The position numbers and the translations under genes were made by a program. Positions 1 through 8,728 of a DNA stretch of 64,000 nt are shown one piece after another. The stretch covers positions 1 to 64,000 of the forward strand of contig NZ_NJDE01000033.1 in NCBI RefSeq assembly GCF_002205895.1, read 5' to 3'. The notes beneath the pieces are model-generated. The model made no database searches. It was not told where the DNA came from and saw only the letters and a list, made by a program, of their open reading frames with translations. This DNA comes from Saccharibacillus sp. O23 (lineage in GTDB: Bacteria > Bacillota > Bacilli > Paenibacillales > Paenibacillaceae). Each line of letters starts with the position of its first letter. Position 1 is the stretch's first letter.

Positions 1-59
1 AAGTCCGCTGAGACTATTCACAGAATGAATACTGATACATCATTTGTTTTTTTTTTTTT
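1..59. other. Unexplained sequence at window edge, joined to 16S
   Basis: These bases do not continue the 16S rRNA gene that starts at about 174 on the minus strand. On that strand the gene reads normally up to GGCGGACGGGT and then changes into a run of 13 A followed by unrelated AT-rich sequence. A normal 16S would go on with GAGTAACACG. The break, the homopolymer and the position at the very end suggest a contig-end artefact (collapsed rRNA repeat or leftover read tail) rather than biology. Confidence 0.6.
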
Positions 60-174
60 ACCCGTCCGCCGCTAAGTATCAAAGAAGCAAGCTTCTTATC
101 AACTCCGCTCGACTTGCATGTATTAGGCATGCCGCCAGCGTTCGTCCTGAGCCAGGATCAAACTCTCCATTAAA
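60..174 (-). rRNA. 16S ribosomal RNA, 5' end only (truncated)
   Basis: The minus strand carries the highly conserved start of bacterial 16S rRNA: AGAGTTTGATCCTGGCTCAG, then GACGAACGCTGGCGGCATGC, the TAATACATGCAAGTCGAGCG stretch and GGCGGACGGG. The mature 5' end is placed near 174 from the TTTAATGGAGAG start. Only about 115 of roughly 1550 nucleotides are present; identity is lost at position 60. Transcription would run left, out of the window, so this is the head of an rRNA operon whose body was probably lost at an assembly break. Confidence 0.93.
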
Positions 175-330
175 GTTGCGACCCGAAGGCCGAATTATCA
201 AGAAAGCACCATGTGCTCGTTTAAAACGTGGCGATTCTCGATTGCTCAAGAACCTTTTATTCTCACGATGGCCGAAGCCATCGTTGTTCACTCGTTATCC
301 AGTTTTCAAAGAACAAACTCGGTAATTCTT
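175..330 (-). other. rRNA operon leader with conserved processing/antitermination segment
   Basis: The minus-strand transcript between the second promoter and 16S contains TTCTTTGAAAACTGGATA (about 296-314), the conserved leader element found before 16S genes in Bacillales. It also contains the perfect stem CGATGGCTTCGGCCATCG. Such leaders carry antitermination and RNase III processing signals (established for Bacillus); no protein gene is supported here. Confidence 0.7.
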
Positions 331-371
331 TTCTTTCTCGTCGCTGTCGTTGTCTCAGCGGCGACTTTTAT

Positions 372-401
372 ATCTTATCACTTTCGCAAGCAGTTCGTCA
401 A
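372..401 (-). promoter_or_regulatory. rRNA promoter P2
   Basis: On the minus strand a -35 TTGACG (396-401) and a -10 TAAGAT (372-377) are separated by 18 bases, about 60 bases upstream of the conserved leader element. Tandem promoters are typical of Bacillales rRNA operons. Confidence 0.7.
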
Positions 402-490
402 GCACTTTTTTTAAAAGTTTTTTTTCGAACTTCGATGCGATCGTTTTGTCGCAGCGAGTTAGCGCTGCTGCCCTGCAAAGGGCGAGATTT

Positions 491-520
491 AATTTACCAT
501 GTATTTAGCTAGAGAGTCAA
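491..520 (-). promoter_or_regulatory. rRNA promoter P1
   Basis: On the minus strand a -35 TTGACT (515-520) and a -10 TAAATT (491-496) are separated by 18 bases, about 120 bases upstream of P2. The spacing and tandem arrangement fit an rRNA P1/P2 pair. Confidence 0.6.
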
Positions 521-574
521 CCCTTTTTCGAAATTTCATCCGTTTACATTCTTTTTCGATGCGCTTTCGGCCCT

Positions 575-1444
575 CTAATCCGCGCTGTAGCGGATTTCCT
601 CGCTCTGAAAGTTCCTTTTATTCTCGCGAGGCCATTGCTTGATCAACGAACGATATACCAGTTTTCTGACCACCATGGGCAGTTCTCTTTGCACGTACCG
701 AAGGTCGGGATGGCGTATCAATTCTTCGATCGTCCACGGAACTCTTCGGCTGCGAAGCACTCTGATCAACAAGCCTGTACAGTCCGCCATTTTCGACATG
801 ACCGAAAACTCGCAAGCCAAGAGTACCAATTCCACTCTTTCCCGCAGCGTCTCCTGACTGAAGGCCAACTGCTCGTATAATTTGTAGACTTGCGCGCTGC
901 GCGCCCGAATCTGATTCCATATCGTTTTGTCAGGATAAACGGACTGTTGAACCAACTCGATGCAGGCCCAGTGATGCAGAGACTTGAGCGTACTGTAGTA
1001 AGCATCCATCTCGTGCCCTTCCGTCATATGACGCTTGGCCTCCACGTAGTGATGCAAAAACCGAGCGAATTCAAAAAATAACCGCTGCTCCCGCAGGGGT
1101 TGTTCGAAACGCTCTACCTGCTTCCTCAAGTGCAGGATCTGTCCATTCATGTCATCTACCACTTCCCCTTGCAAAAAATAATGAACCAACGAACGATTCT
1201 CTCCCGTGACGATCCAGCGTCTCAGTTCGCCCGCTTGCAAGCTGAGCAGTTGGTAATGCACGCCGTTTTCCACGCGATGATGGGTCTGCATGCCCGTTTC
1301 CGATTTCTCGTAGATCAAAAAGATGAGGATGTCGAAATCTTGAAGCAGCGCGCCGTGAAACGTTCCTCCGGGCCGATGGCAGGCGACGATTCCGAGAGGA
1401 ACGGGTTCGTCCGCATTCCGACCGCCGAACGTAAATGGATTCAT
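575..1444 (-). CDS. ygxA: YgxA-like nucleotidyltransferase-fold protein
   Basis: A 289-residue soluble protein resembling the YgxA family, which in Bacillus lies directly upstream of an rRNA operon; the same context is seen here, with the rRNA promoters starting just downstream of its stop codon. The family is annotated as nucleotidyltransferase-like with a C-terminal helical region, but no biochemical role is established. The start is supported by a GGAGGGGGGAG ribosome site. The N-terminal part (residues 1-110) is mixed alpha/beta and the rest is mostly helical. Function is inferred from family resemblance and context only. Confidence 0.75.
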   Translation of the reverse strand: MNPFTFGGRNADEPVPLGIVACHRPGGTFHGALLQDFDILIFLIYEKSETGMQTHHRVENGVHYQLLSLQAGELRRWIVTGENRSLVHYFLQGEVVDDMNGQILHLRKQVERFEQPLREQRLFFEFARFLHHYVEAKRHMTEGHEMDAYYSTLKSLHHWACIELVQQSVYPDKTIWNQIRARSAQVYKLYEQLAFSQETLRERVELVLLACEFSVMSKMADCTGLLIRVLRSRRVPWTIEELIRHPDLRYVQRELPMVVRKLVYRSLIKQWPRENKRNFQSEEIRYSAD

Positions 1445-1586
1445 TTTTGCTCCCCCCTCCCGATTAGGCCGCCCCGCGATCCGTTTGGCGACGAACGCTA
1501 TACATTCCGCGTTTTGCCGTCCCTTGTTATTCTACGCCGGGCGGTCTATTCCTTCTTTGTTCGGAGGCTCATTCTTTTAACGCGTA

Positions 1587-3302
1587 TTATTTTCCGTTAA
1601 CGGTCTGCAATATTTCCCATGCTTCCGCGGAAGCGAAACTGCGCGTCCAACTCGCCACTCCGGCAAGCCCGTACTGATCGGCAAGCCCGACGCGGCGCTT
1701 TAACGATTCGCCGTCTTCCAACCAGATGCGTTTGGTCGCCCCGTCTTCCGTATACTGCGCATAATTTTGGCCTACGTCTTCCAAGAACTCTTTTTTGGCG
1801 CCGCTTTCGGCGACCAGCCGTTGGGAAGTTTCCATGCCTACGGCCGAAGAAGTGACTTTGGTCTTGCCGTCTTCGGTCGTTTCGGTCCACACCCGCGTGT
1901 AGAGCGGAATGCCCAGAACGAGTTTGGCCGCCGGGACTTCGTCTTCTTCCAGAATCCGCTTCACCGCTTTTTCTACCCAAGGAAGCGAAGCGACGGAACC
2001 GGCTTCCGGACTGCTGGCCCAGTGTTCGTCGTATGCCATCACCATCATGAAGTCGACGGTCTCGCCCAACGCTCGGCGGTCCAAGAAAGCCGACCACATT
2101 TCGGTCGAAGATTTCGGCGTCACGTCGATCGACACGGTCAATCCTTGCGCCCGCGCCCGTACGGTAAACTCCCGCACGAACTCTACGAACGGAGCCTTGT
2201 CTTCGGTATACACATTTTCGAAATCGAGATTGATGCCGTCCAGTTTAAACGTCTCGGCATGTTCCAGCACTTGTCCGATCGCGCGCGAACGAGTCTCGTA
2301 GTCCCCGAGCATGGCGCGCGTCCAATCGGCTTCGAAGCCGTTGCTGAACAACCCCCAGACCTGCTTGCCCCGATTGTGAGCCCGTCCGACATAAGCCGAA
2401 TCCGCTTTGCTGCTGACGTTTCCATCGCCGTCTTTGAGCGAAAACCAAGTCGGGCTGACGACGTTCACGCCTTTCATTTCTTCGATGACGTCCGGATTCG
2501 GTTTGCGTTCATAGACGGCTTCCCAAGCCAGATTGATTTTCCGCTTCGCCCACTCGCCCGAAGCTTCGGTAGGCTTGACCTCGAGGGAAGGGACGGTTTC
2601 TTCCTTGCCCGTTTGCACGTCTTTGTCCGGAATATAGCCGGCGCGCCCGTCATCGGTCTGCGCATACAGCCAACCGTCTTTCTCGCTCCACACGCGCAGT
2701 TTCGTCCCGTCTTCCAAATCGGCCACGATCGGCGATTTGACGGACGCTTCGCTTCGAAGTTTAGGCGAACGCAGCCAGCCCCCGTCCACGGCGGAAGCGG
2801 TCCGGAACTTTTCGCCGGCCTTCAGCACGATCACGCTGCCTTCGGGACTCTCTTCCGCGATCCGGATCCCGTACAGGCGCTCGAGCGGTTCGACCGGTAC
2901 ATACATGACGCCGTCCGCGTCTTCGGCGGCGACGGCAAGCTTATAGGACGCCCCGTTCAATTCGGCTTCTTTGCCGTCTTTTTTCAAAACCAGCATATCG
3001 TGCGCAGTCGTCAAAATAGCCGTCTCCCCGTCGGGATCGCCGTAAGCGTAGGCATCGATCTGTTTTTGCACCAGCGGAAGAGGGAGCTTCAGCGTTGCGC
3101 CTTCCCCTTTTGCGGTATAACCGCTCCATTGTCCTTCTATAAAAACGGGTTTGCTTTTACCCGACCACTCCGGTTCTTGATGCGAGAAGTTCGGCAAGAA
3201 CTGCCACACTCCCCATGCCGCGCCCGCGACGACTACGCCCAGCAGCAGCGCCCTGCCTAATCGGTTCTTTTTCCGAATGCGTCTCTGCCTGCTTCTGCTC
3301 AC
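1587..3302 (-). CDS. Membrane-anchored GH18-family protein with SH3 domain
   Basis: A 571-residue protein. Basic residues precede one N-terminal hydrophobic segment (about 17-36), so it is probably exported but anchored. Residues about 70-165 resemble a copper-amine-oxidase-N-like region, 170-230 an SH3b domain (GGWLRSP, GWLYAQT, AGYIP), and 255-570 a glycoside hydrolase 18 barrel. The GH18 signature DGINLDFE (355-362) keeps the catalytic Glu (E362). Spore and wall proteins of the YdhD/YaaH type combine wall-binding modules with this catalytic fold, so a role in peptidoglycan or spore-cortex modification is likely (inference). It lies downstream of perR, from which it is separated by a terminator. 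Confidence 0.85.
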   Translation of the reverse strand: MSRSRQRRIRKKNRLGRALLLGVVVAGAAWGVWQFLPNFSHQEPEWSGKSKPVFIEGQWSGYTAKGEGATLKLPLPLVQKQIDAYAYGDPDGETAILTTAHDMLVLKKDGKEAELNGASYKLAVAAEDADGVMYVPVEPLERLYGIRIAEESPEGSVIVLKAGEKFRTASAVDGGWLRSPKLRSEASVKSPIVADLEDGTKLRVWSEKDGWLYAQTDDGRAGYIPDKDVQTGKEETVPSLEVKPTEASGEWAKRKINLAWEAVYERKPNPDVIEEMKGVNVVSPTWFSLKDGDGNVSSKADSAYVGRAHNRGKQVWGLFSNGFEADWTRAMLGDYETRSRAIGQVLEHAETFKLDGINLDFENVYTEDKAPFVEFVREFTVRARAQGLTVSIDVTPKSSTEMWSAFLDRRALGETVDFMMVMAYDEHWASSPEAGSVASLPWVEKAVKRILEEDEVPAAKLVLGIPLYTRVWTETTEDGKTKVTSSAVGMETSQRLVAESGAKKEFLEDVGQNYAQYTEDGATKRIWLEDGESLKRRVGLADQYGLAGVASWTRSFASAEAWEILQTVNGK

Positions 3303-3346
3303 TCTTCAACAGCTTCCCTTCTGCACGTTTTGCCAAGATACGCCAC

Positions 3347-3385
3347 AAAAAAAAGCGCGGGAGCCCGAATCGGCTCCACACGCCT
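3347..3385 (-). terminator. Intrinsic terminator after perR
   Basis: On the minus strand a GC-rich hairpin (GGAGCC paired with GGCTCC, extended by GCG/CGC pairs; 3355-3384) is followed by eight T (3347-3354), just past the perR stop codon. Confidence 0.75.
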
Positions 3386-3400
3386 TATTGTAAGCAAACG

Positions 3401-3826
3401 TCAATGTTCGCTGCAACTTTTGCATACTCCGTACACTTCCAGCCGGTGACCTTTGACCGCGAATCCCGTCGATTGCGCCGCGGAGCGCTCGACTTCCTCC
3501 AAGTAAGGATGATGGAAATCTTCGATCTTGCCGCATTTCTCGCAGATAATATGATAATGCTCGCTGACGTTCGCATCGAACCGACTGGAGTTGTCTCCGT
3601 AAGTCAATTCGTGGATCATCCCGGCTTCGATCAGCATCTTGAGATTGTTGTATACGGTGGCGACGCTCATGCTCGGAAATTGAGGACACAGCGCGCGATA
3701 GATCTCGTCCGCAGTCGGATGACCCATATTCTCCATGAGGTAGGTCAAAATGGCATGTCTTTGGGGAGTGATGCGTACACCGTTGATTTTCAGCTGTTCC
3801 AAAGCATGTTGCACGCGTGTCGTCAT
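3401..3826 (-). CDS. perR: Peroxide-sensing Fur-family repressor PerR
   Basis: A 141-residue Fur-family regulator. The winged helix is N-terminal (about 15-80) and the dimerisation domain C-terminal. The metal-sensing ligands of Bacillus PerR align: H36, D84, H90, H92 and D103. The Asp at 84, where Fur usually has Glu, supports PerR over Fur or Zur. The structural zinc site is present as CEKC (95-98) and CKSC (135-138). In Bacillus, PerR with Fe or Mn represses catalase, Dps-type and zinc-uptake genes until peroxide oxidises its histidines. The gene has its own strong promoter and an AAGGAGGAG ribosome site. Confidence 0.92.
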   Translation of the reverse strand: MTTRVQHALEQLKINGVRITPQRHAILTYLMENMGHPTADEIYRALCPQFPSMSVATVYNNLKMLIEAGMIHELTYGDNSSRFDANVSEHYHIICEKCGKIEDFHHPYLEEVERSAAQSTGFAVKGHRLEVYGVCKSCSEH

Positions 3827-3865
3827 CTCGTTCTCCTCCTTGCCTTATTCCTCGGGTTACTCTCC

Positions 3866-3895
3866 ATTGTAAGGTTTGTGAATATTTTTTGTCAA
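3866..3895 (-). promoter_or_regulatory. Sigma-A promoter of perR
   Basis: The minus strand has a perfect -35 TTGACA (3890-3895), an 18-base spacer and -10 TACAAT (3866-3871), about 40 bases before the perR start codon. Confidence 0.75.
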
Positions 3896-3920
3896 CGTGT
3901 GAACTTCGAAGGTTCGGCGG

Positions 3921-5183
3921 TTACTCGCTTTTGTAGATGTTCAGATCGCCGTTTCCGTCCACGTTTACCGTAAACTCGCCGTCGCCGTAAGTGCCGCTCA
4001 GCGTGCGATCTTCGATCGCGAACGGCAGCTCGCTGCGAATATCGCCGTAGCCGTTGGAGCCTTTCATTTCGTAATTCCCGAACGGCGGCAGCGTCAGATC
4101 GATGCGGCCGACGGCGCTGTAGACCGACCAATTGCCGCCTACCGTTCGCGAGCGGACGTTCACGTTGCCGTTCAGCGTTTGCGCGGACAACCCGAAGTTG
4201 ACGCCGCCGACGTCGATGCTGCCGTTTCGGGAGTCGATCGCGATATCGCCGAGCGTGCCGGTCGCGGCGACGTTGCCGAGAATGGTCGTCAAATTCACGG
4301 AACCGGCCACGTTCGAACTCTCGATATCGCCCTGTTGCGTATCGGCTTTGACGTTGCCCGCCACGGTATCGAGACGGATGCTTCCTCTGGACGTGGAGGC
4401 CGCGATGCTGCCGACGACGTTGATGAATTCAAGCTTGCCTCCGCCGGTCTGAACGGAGATCGAACGCAGCGCTTGAACGCCGTTCAGCGTGACGGAACCG
4501 CCGTTCGTTCGAACATTCATATCGAAACTCCGCTCCGGCGGAAGCAGGATCTCCAGATCGATGCGCGGCTGCCGGCGGCCCGACGTTCCGTAAGGTTCGG
4601 ATTGCGTCGTAAGGGTCAACGTTTCTCCTTCTTCGACCTTGACCCCGCTTTTCTCGGCAACGGCTTTCGCTTGTTCGGGCTCGGCTTGATCGACCCAGAC
4701 GGTGCTGCGGATACGGATCCGATCGGAGAATCCGCGGCGGATCACGATATCTCCGTTGATGCCTTCGACGGATAAACCGGTCATTTCGAGCGACGCCGCG
4801 ACGTCCACGGAAGGTTTGGCGAATTTGTTCCCTTCCGCCTCGCTGAACTCGATCGCGGAACTGGTCAAGTCGAGACTGACTTTGTTCCAGAGATGCAGGT
4901 AATGGTTCTGCTGCGTGACGATAAACACCGAGACGCTGAGCAGCGACGCGATAAGCATGCCTGCGAAATCGATACGAAACCTCCGTCTCAATCCGCCGCG
5001 CCGACGAAACGTCAACAGCATAACCAGATATTCGATTCCCCACAACACGAAAACGGCTGGCCAAAAACGGATCAATTGCAGCATGTCGTCCCGTCCGCGC
5101 AGCTCGTCGTTAAGCAGCAGCAGGCCGACGGCGATCAGCACGAGCGCGGCGGTCCAACGGCCGATGCGGATTTTAGGAATCAT
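3921..5183 (-). CDS. DUF4097 / LiaF-type membrane-anchored beta-helix protein
   Basis: A 420-residue protein. The start MIPKIRIGRW at 5183 is chosen because AAAGGAGGG precedes it; the longer frame has no ribosome site. Three N-terminal hydrophobic stretches resemble the LiaI/LiaF transmembrane domain. The rest is a repetitive beta-rich domain of the DUF4097 type, with regularly spaced GSV/GNV/GDI turns that suggest a right-handed beta-helix. Relatives occur next to cell-envelope stress systems such as LiaRS (family knowledge), but no two-component pair is adjacent here. The start overlaps the end of the upstream membrane gene by 11 bases, so the two are probably co-translated. Confidence 0.8.
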   Translation of the reverse strand: MIPKIRIGRWTAALVLIAVGLLLLNDELRGRDDMLQLIRFWPAVFVLWGIEYLVMLLTFRRRGGLRRRFRIDFAGMLIASLLSVSVFIVTQQNHYLHLWNKVSLDLTSSAIEFSEAEGNKFAKPSVDVAASLEMTGLSVEGINGDIVIRRGFSDRIRIRSTVWVDQAEPEQAKAVAEKSGVKVEEGETLTLTTQSEPYGTSGRRQPRIDLEILLPPERSFDMNVRTNGGSVTLNGVQALRSISVQTGGGKLEFINVVGSIAASTSRGSIRLDTVAGNVKADTQQGDIESSNVAGSVNLTTILGNVAATGTLGDIAIDSRNGSIDVGGVNFGLSAQTLNGNVNVRSRTVGGNWSVYSAVGRIDLTLPPFGNYEMKGSNGYGDIRSELPFAIEDRTLSGTYGDGEFTVNVDGNGDLNIYKSE

Positions 5184-5763
5184 GAGATCCCTCCTTTGCC
5201 GCAGTTTTCGGCTGCTTCCGCGGCCGCACGGGAGCGGAGCCCGGCTGAGCCGCCGCCCGGCGAATACTGAAAGCTTGAACAACGGCAAACGCTAGTCCCA
5301 AAAGCACCAGACCGGCTGCCGCGATCTCGCGTCCGTAGGACTCGATCAACTGCCGGAACCAGAAAGGCCGACTGTGCAGGATCAGCAGCAGCGTCCCTTC
5401 TCCGAGCAGGATCAAAGCGAACGTCACGCTTTTCCGCCAATCGTACAGTTCGTTCTCTCGGGCCTTGCGTCTCTCGTTGACGCGGTCGGTCGCTTGAAGC
5501 ACGTCGTATACGCTGTAAAAGTAAATGACCGGAACCATCAATCCCAACAGAATCAGCAGCGGAACATTGATCTTGATTCCCGTTGCCGAGAAATACAAAA
5601 GAGCTTCGATCACCAACAAAATCGTCAAAACGAAAGAGAAGCCTTTCTGAATCAATCCGAGGTAAATATGGCCGGTGCCGGGAACGACAGCGGACAGCAG
5701 ACAGGCGATCAACTTGCGTTTCTGCTTCTTGGTTTTGTTTTTGGTCTTGTCCGTTTTGCCCAT
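5173..5763 (-). CDS. TM2-like multipass membrane protein
   Basis: A 196-residue protein. A lysine-rich head (1-17) is followed by about four hydrophobic segments, beginning with LIACLLSAVVPGTGHIYLG. The PGxGHxYLG-type turn is reminiscent of TM2/DUF5683-like membrane proteins. A basic, proline-rich tail follows. It overlaps the following DUF4097 gene, which suggests that the two work together in the envelope. No enzymatic motif is visible, and function is unknown. Confidence 0.7.
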   Translation of the reverse strand: MGKTDKTKNKTKKQKRKLIACLLSAVVPGTGHIYLGLIQKGFSFVLTILLVIEALLYFSATGIKINVPLLILLGLMVPVIYFYSVYDVLQATDRVNERRKARENELYDWRKSVTFALILLGEGTLLLILHSRPFWFRQLIESYGREIAAAGLVLLGLAFAVVQAFSIRRAAAQPGSAPVRPRKQPKTAAKEGSHDS

Positions 5764-5799
5764 GATGACCCCCTCCTTTATTCCGGCATGCGGACGCGT

Positions 5800-6513
5800 C
5801 TACTCGATCGCGACCGAATAGACGCCGTCCATGCGCAGCAGTTGATGAGTCATTTCGGCAGGATCCATTCTTTTTTCGGAGGTCAGATGCATGACGACTT
5901 CCGCAACGGAAGAAGACGAGCCCGATTCGGTAACCGGACCTTCTCCGCCCATATGCACTTCCATCTTGCGGATTCTTACCTCTCGTTCTTTCATGAAAGC
6001 CGATACGTTCTCCATCAAACCGCTCCCCGTTCGCCCTCGAACGGTCACGATATGGGTATGGTGGCCGCGAATATAGCGCTGTTCGACGACGTTCAACACC
6101 AGAAGGGTCAAGAAAACGAACAGCGTGGTCAAGATCGCGGCAAAGTAGAATCCGGCGCCTACCGCCAGACCGATCGCCGCTACGACCCATAACGAGGCCG
6201 CGGTGGTCAATCCGGTAATCGATTTGCCGGTAAACAAGATGGTCCCTGCTCCCAGAAAACCGATGCCCGAGATGACCGCGGTCGCCAGACGCGCCGGATC
6301 GACTCTGACGCTGGGCTGATCGACGAAGGCCACGAAGCCGTACATCGACAACAGCATGATGAGGGTCGATCCGACCGAAACCAAAATATGCGTGCGCAGA
6401 CCGGCAGCGTGACTGGATCGTTCCCGTTCCCAGCCGATCAAACCGCCGAGCAGAACCGCGCAGACCAAACGGAGCAAAATGTGAATATTATCGATAACCC
6501 AAGGATTCGTCAT
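5800..6513 (-). CDS. MgtC/SapB family membrane protein
   Basis: A 237-residue protein starting MTNPWVIDN; AAGGAGT lies eight bases before this ATG, so it is preferred over an ATG 21 bases upstream. The N-terminal half holds about four to five membrane segments with the family motifs GGLIGWERE and GIGFLGAGTI. The C-terminal soluble domain (about 150-237) resembles the ACT-like domain of MgtC proteins. MgtC relatives are linked to growth in low magnesium and to intracellular survival in pathogens; the molecular role in soil Bacillales is unclear. Only about 40 bases separate it from the upstream acetyltransferase gene, too few for a magnesium riboswitch. Confidence 0.85.
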   Translation of the reverse strand: MTNPWVIDNIHILLRLVCAVLLGGLIGWERERSSHAAGLRTHILVSVGSTLIMLLSMYGFVAFVDQPSVRVDPARLATAVISGIGFLGAGTILFTGKSITGLTTAASLWVVAAIGLAVGAGFYFAAILTTLFVFLTLLVLNVVEQRYIRGHHTHIVTVRGRTGSGLMENVSAFMKEREVRIRKMEVHMGGEGPVTESGSSSSVAEVVMHLTSEKRMDPAEMTHQLLRMDGVYSVAIE

Positions 6514-6553
6514 TAGCTTGCTACTCCTTATCATTCAATCAATCCGTCAATCG

Positions 6554-7048
6554 TCAATCCGAATCGGCCGACCGATTTCTAAGCTTGCGGCCGCGTTCCA
6601 TCGTCGTCAATTCCACGCCCGGGGCGATCGCTTCGCTCTTGAACGGAACAAAACCGAAACGCTTATAAAGATTCATCGCCGGTTCGTTGCGGGTTCCGGT
6701 CGAAACGATATAAGCCGAAAAATCGGGATACCGCGCAAAAACGTATTCGATCAGCCGGCTCGCGATTCCCTGCCGGAAACAATCCGGCCTTACCATCATG
6801 CGCGTTAACGTCAACTCGCCGGGTCTTTCTTCTTCGACCGCGATCGCGCCGACCAATTCGCCGTTTTCCGCCAAATATCCGTAAAAAACGTCGCTGCTGC
6901 GTTTGAGGGTCTCTATCGTATCCGCCAAAGGCGGAATTTCGTCGAAACCGATCAACCGGGCTTCCAAACGATAAGCGACGGTCTGCAAACGCAAAAGTTC
7001 TTCGACCCGGGAATCGTCCGACATATCGAGCTTATGAATCGTCCCCAT
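6554..7048 (-). CDS. GNAT-family N-acetyltransferase
   Basis: A 164-residue single-domain acetyltransferase. The acetyl-CoA binding loop appears as MVRPDCFRQGIASRLIEYV (about 91-109), a form of the R/Q-x-x-G-x-G/A motif. It is followed by a typical GNAT C-terminus (GTRNEPAMNLYKRFGF). The substrate cannot be told from sequence. It lies about 40 bases upstream of the MgtC-like gene on the same strand and may share its transcript. Confidence 0.85.
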   Translation of the reverse strand: MGTIHKLDMSDDSRVEELLRLQTVAYRLEARLIGFDEIPPLADTIETLKRSSDVFYGYLAENGELVGAIAVEEERPGELTLTRMMVRPDCFRQGIASRLIEYVFARYPDFSAYIVSTGTRNEPAMNLYKRFGFVPFKSEAIAPGVELTTMERGRKLRNRSADSD

Positions 7049-7134
7049 TTCCTCGCTCCTTCACTCAGTATTAACCGAAATTCGTCAAGGCTTCCCGCGC
7101 GGGCTCGTCCTTCGCTTGCCTAGACGTTAGAAAT

Positions 7135-7162
7135 CGCGTTACGTTCGCGCGAACGTAACGCG
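7135..7162. repeat. 28-bp perfect palindrome
   Basis: The arms CGCGTTACGTTCGC and GCGAACGTAACGCG meet with no loop. The element lies between the start of the GNAT gene and the end of gatB, about 40 bases from the gatB terminator, and has no T-run. It could be an operator or a second terminator-like hairpin. Confidence 0.8.
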
Positions 7163-7190
7163 TCGGCTTCGGGTGCGCGCTGCGCGAAAA

Positions 7191-7230
7191 GACATGAAGA
7201 AAGGCGCGTTCGCCTGCACGAACGCGCCTT
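7191..7230 (-). terminator. Intrinsic terminator of the gatCAB operon
   Basis: On the minus strand AAGGCGCGTTCG pairs with CGAACGCGCCTT around a six-base loop. It is followed by a T-rich stretch, about 30 bases beyond the gatB stop codon. Confidence 0.7.
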
Positions 7231-7257
7231 CTATACAGCCGAACGGCCGGTATCCGA

Positions 7258-8694
7258 TCAGTTCTGGAGCAATTCCAAGAGCAGTTTGTTGACCAACCCC
7301 GGGTTGGCTTTGCCCTTGCTCTGCTTCATGACCTGACCGACCAAGAAGCCGATCGCCTTATCTTTGCCGGCGCGGTAATCTTCGACCGACTGCGGATTGG
7401 CGGCAACGACTTCAACCACGATCGCCTTGATGGCACCCTCGTCGCTGATCTGCACAAGCCCCTGTTCTTCCACGATCTGCTGCGGAAGTTTGCCGCTTGC
7501 CAGCATTTCTTTGAACACGGTCTTGGCAATCTTGTTGCTGACCGTGCCTTTGCCGATCAATCCGACGAGCTCGCCCAGTCCTTGTCCGGTCAGCGGAACC
7601 GCGCTCAGTTCGAGGCCGCTCGTGTTCAGGTGGCCGAGCAGGTCGCCCATGATCCAGTTGGACACGGATTTGGCGTCTTCCGTGTACTTCAAGCTTTCTT
7701 CGAACAGATCCGCCAGCGGCTTCGAAGAAGTAATGACCTGCGCGTCGTAGGCCGGAAGACCGTAATCCGCGCTGTAACGGGCTCTGCGGGCATCCGGAAG
7801 TTCCGGAATGGTCGCGCCGATCCGCTCTTTCCAGTCCGCGCCGATCTCGACCGTCACCAGATCGGGGTCCGGGAAGTAGCGATAGTCATGCGCTTCTTCT
7901 TTGCCGCGCATGGAGAACGTCTGCCCTTTGGTTTCGTCCCAGCGGCGAGTCTCCTGCACGACCTGTCCGCCTTCGTCGAGAATCTCGGCTTGGCGGACTT
8001 CTTCGTACTCCAAACCGCGCTGCACGCCGCGGAACGAGTTCATGTTCTTGAGTTCGGCGCGGATGCCGAACTCTTTCTGGCCCTGCGGACGCAAGCTGAT
8101 GTTGGCGTCGCAGCGAAGCGAACCTTCTTCCATCTTCACGTCCGAGACTTCGCAGTACTGCATGATCGCGCGCATCTTCTCGAGGTAAGCGCGCGCTTCT
8201 TCCGGCGAAGAGATCTCCGGTTCGGAGACGATCTCCACCAGCGGCGTACCTACGCGGTTGAAGTCGACCAGAGAGCCGAACGCGCCCGTATGGGTCAGCT
8301 TGCCGGCGTCTTCTTCCAAATGAAGACGGGTGATGCCGATGCGCTTCGTCTTGCCGTCGACTTCGATATCGATCCAGCCGTGTTCGCCGATCGGGCGTCC
8401 GGCTTGGGAGATCTGATACGCCTTCGGCGAATCCGGATAGAAATAGTTCTTGCGGTCGAAATGGCTGATGTCGGCGATCTGACAGTTCAGCGCCATAGCG
8501 GCTTTGATCGCGTATTCGACGGCTTGACGGTTCAATACCGGCAGCACGCCGGGATGCCCGAGGCAGACCGGGCAGGTATGCGTATTGGGCGGCGCCCCGA
8601 ATTCGGTGGAGCAGCCGCAGAAGATCTTGGACTTCGTATGCAGCTCGACGTGCACTTCGAGTCCGATGACCGTTTCGTATTGTACGGTGGACAT
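7258..8694 (-). CDS. gatB: Asp-tRNA(Asn)/Glu-tRNA(Gln) amidotransferase subunit B
   Basis: A 478-residue GatB beginning [18 protein letters not shown]. An ATG nine bases upstream sits almost on the AGGAGG site and is less likely. The protein carries the zinc-site region (FCGCS near the N-terminus and CPVCLGHPG) and the C-terminal GatB/YqeY-type helical domain (about 330-478). GatB binds mischarged tRNA, activates the acyl group with ATP and receives ammonia from GatA, so Glu-tRNA(Gln) becomes Gln-tRNA(Gln). It is the last gene of gatC-gatA-gatB. Confidence 0.97.
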   Translation of the reverse strand: MSTVQYETVIGLEVHVELHTKSKIFCGCSTEFGAPPNTHTCPVCLGHPGVLPVLNRQAVEYAIKAAMALNCQIADISHFDRKNYFYPDSPKAYQISQAGRPIGEHGWIDIEVDGKTKRIGITRLHLEEDAGKLTHTGAFGSLVDFNRVGTPLVEIVSEPEISSPEEARAYLEKMRAIMQYCEVSDVKMEEGSLRCDANISLRPQGQKEFGIRAELKNMNSFRGVQRGLEYEEVRQAEILDEGGQVVQETRRWDETKGQTFSMRGKEEAHDYRYFPDPDLVTVEIGADWKERIGATIPELPDARRARYSADYGLPAYDAQVITSSKPLADLFEESLKYTEDAKSVSNWIMGDLLGHLNTSGLELSAVPLTGQGLGELVGLIGKGTVSNKIAKTVFKEMLASGKLPQQIVEEQGLVQISDEGAIKAIVVEVVAANPQSVEDYRAGKDKAIGFLVGQVMKQSKGKANPGLVNKLLLELLQN

Positions 8695-8728
8695 TACAAG
8701 CATTTCCTCCTCTATAAACGCGCGCGGA

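Noticed and set aside
1767-3260. 497-residue plus-strand reading frame across the GH18 gene
   Set aside because: It is the antisense shadow of the minus-strand GH18 gene, Arg/Phe/His-rich as GC-rich shadows are, with no ribosome site and no family motif.
6514-6553. Magnesium (M-box) riboswitch upstream of the MgtC-like gene
   Set aside because: Only about 40 bases separate it from the upstream acetyltransferase gene, too short for an aptamer.
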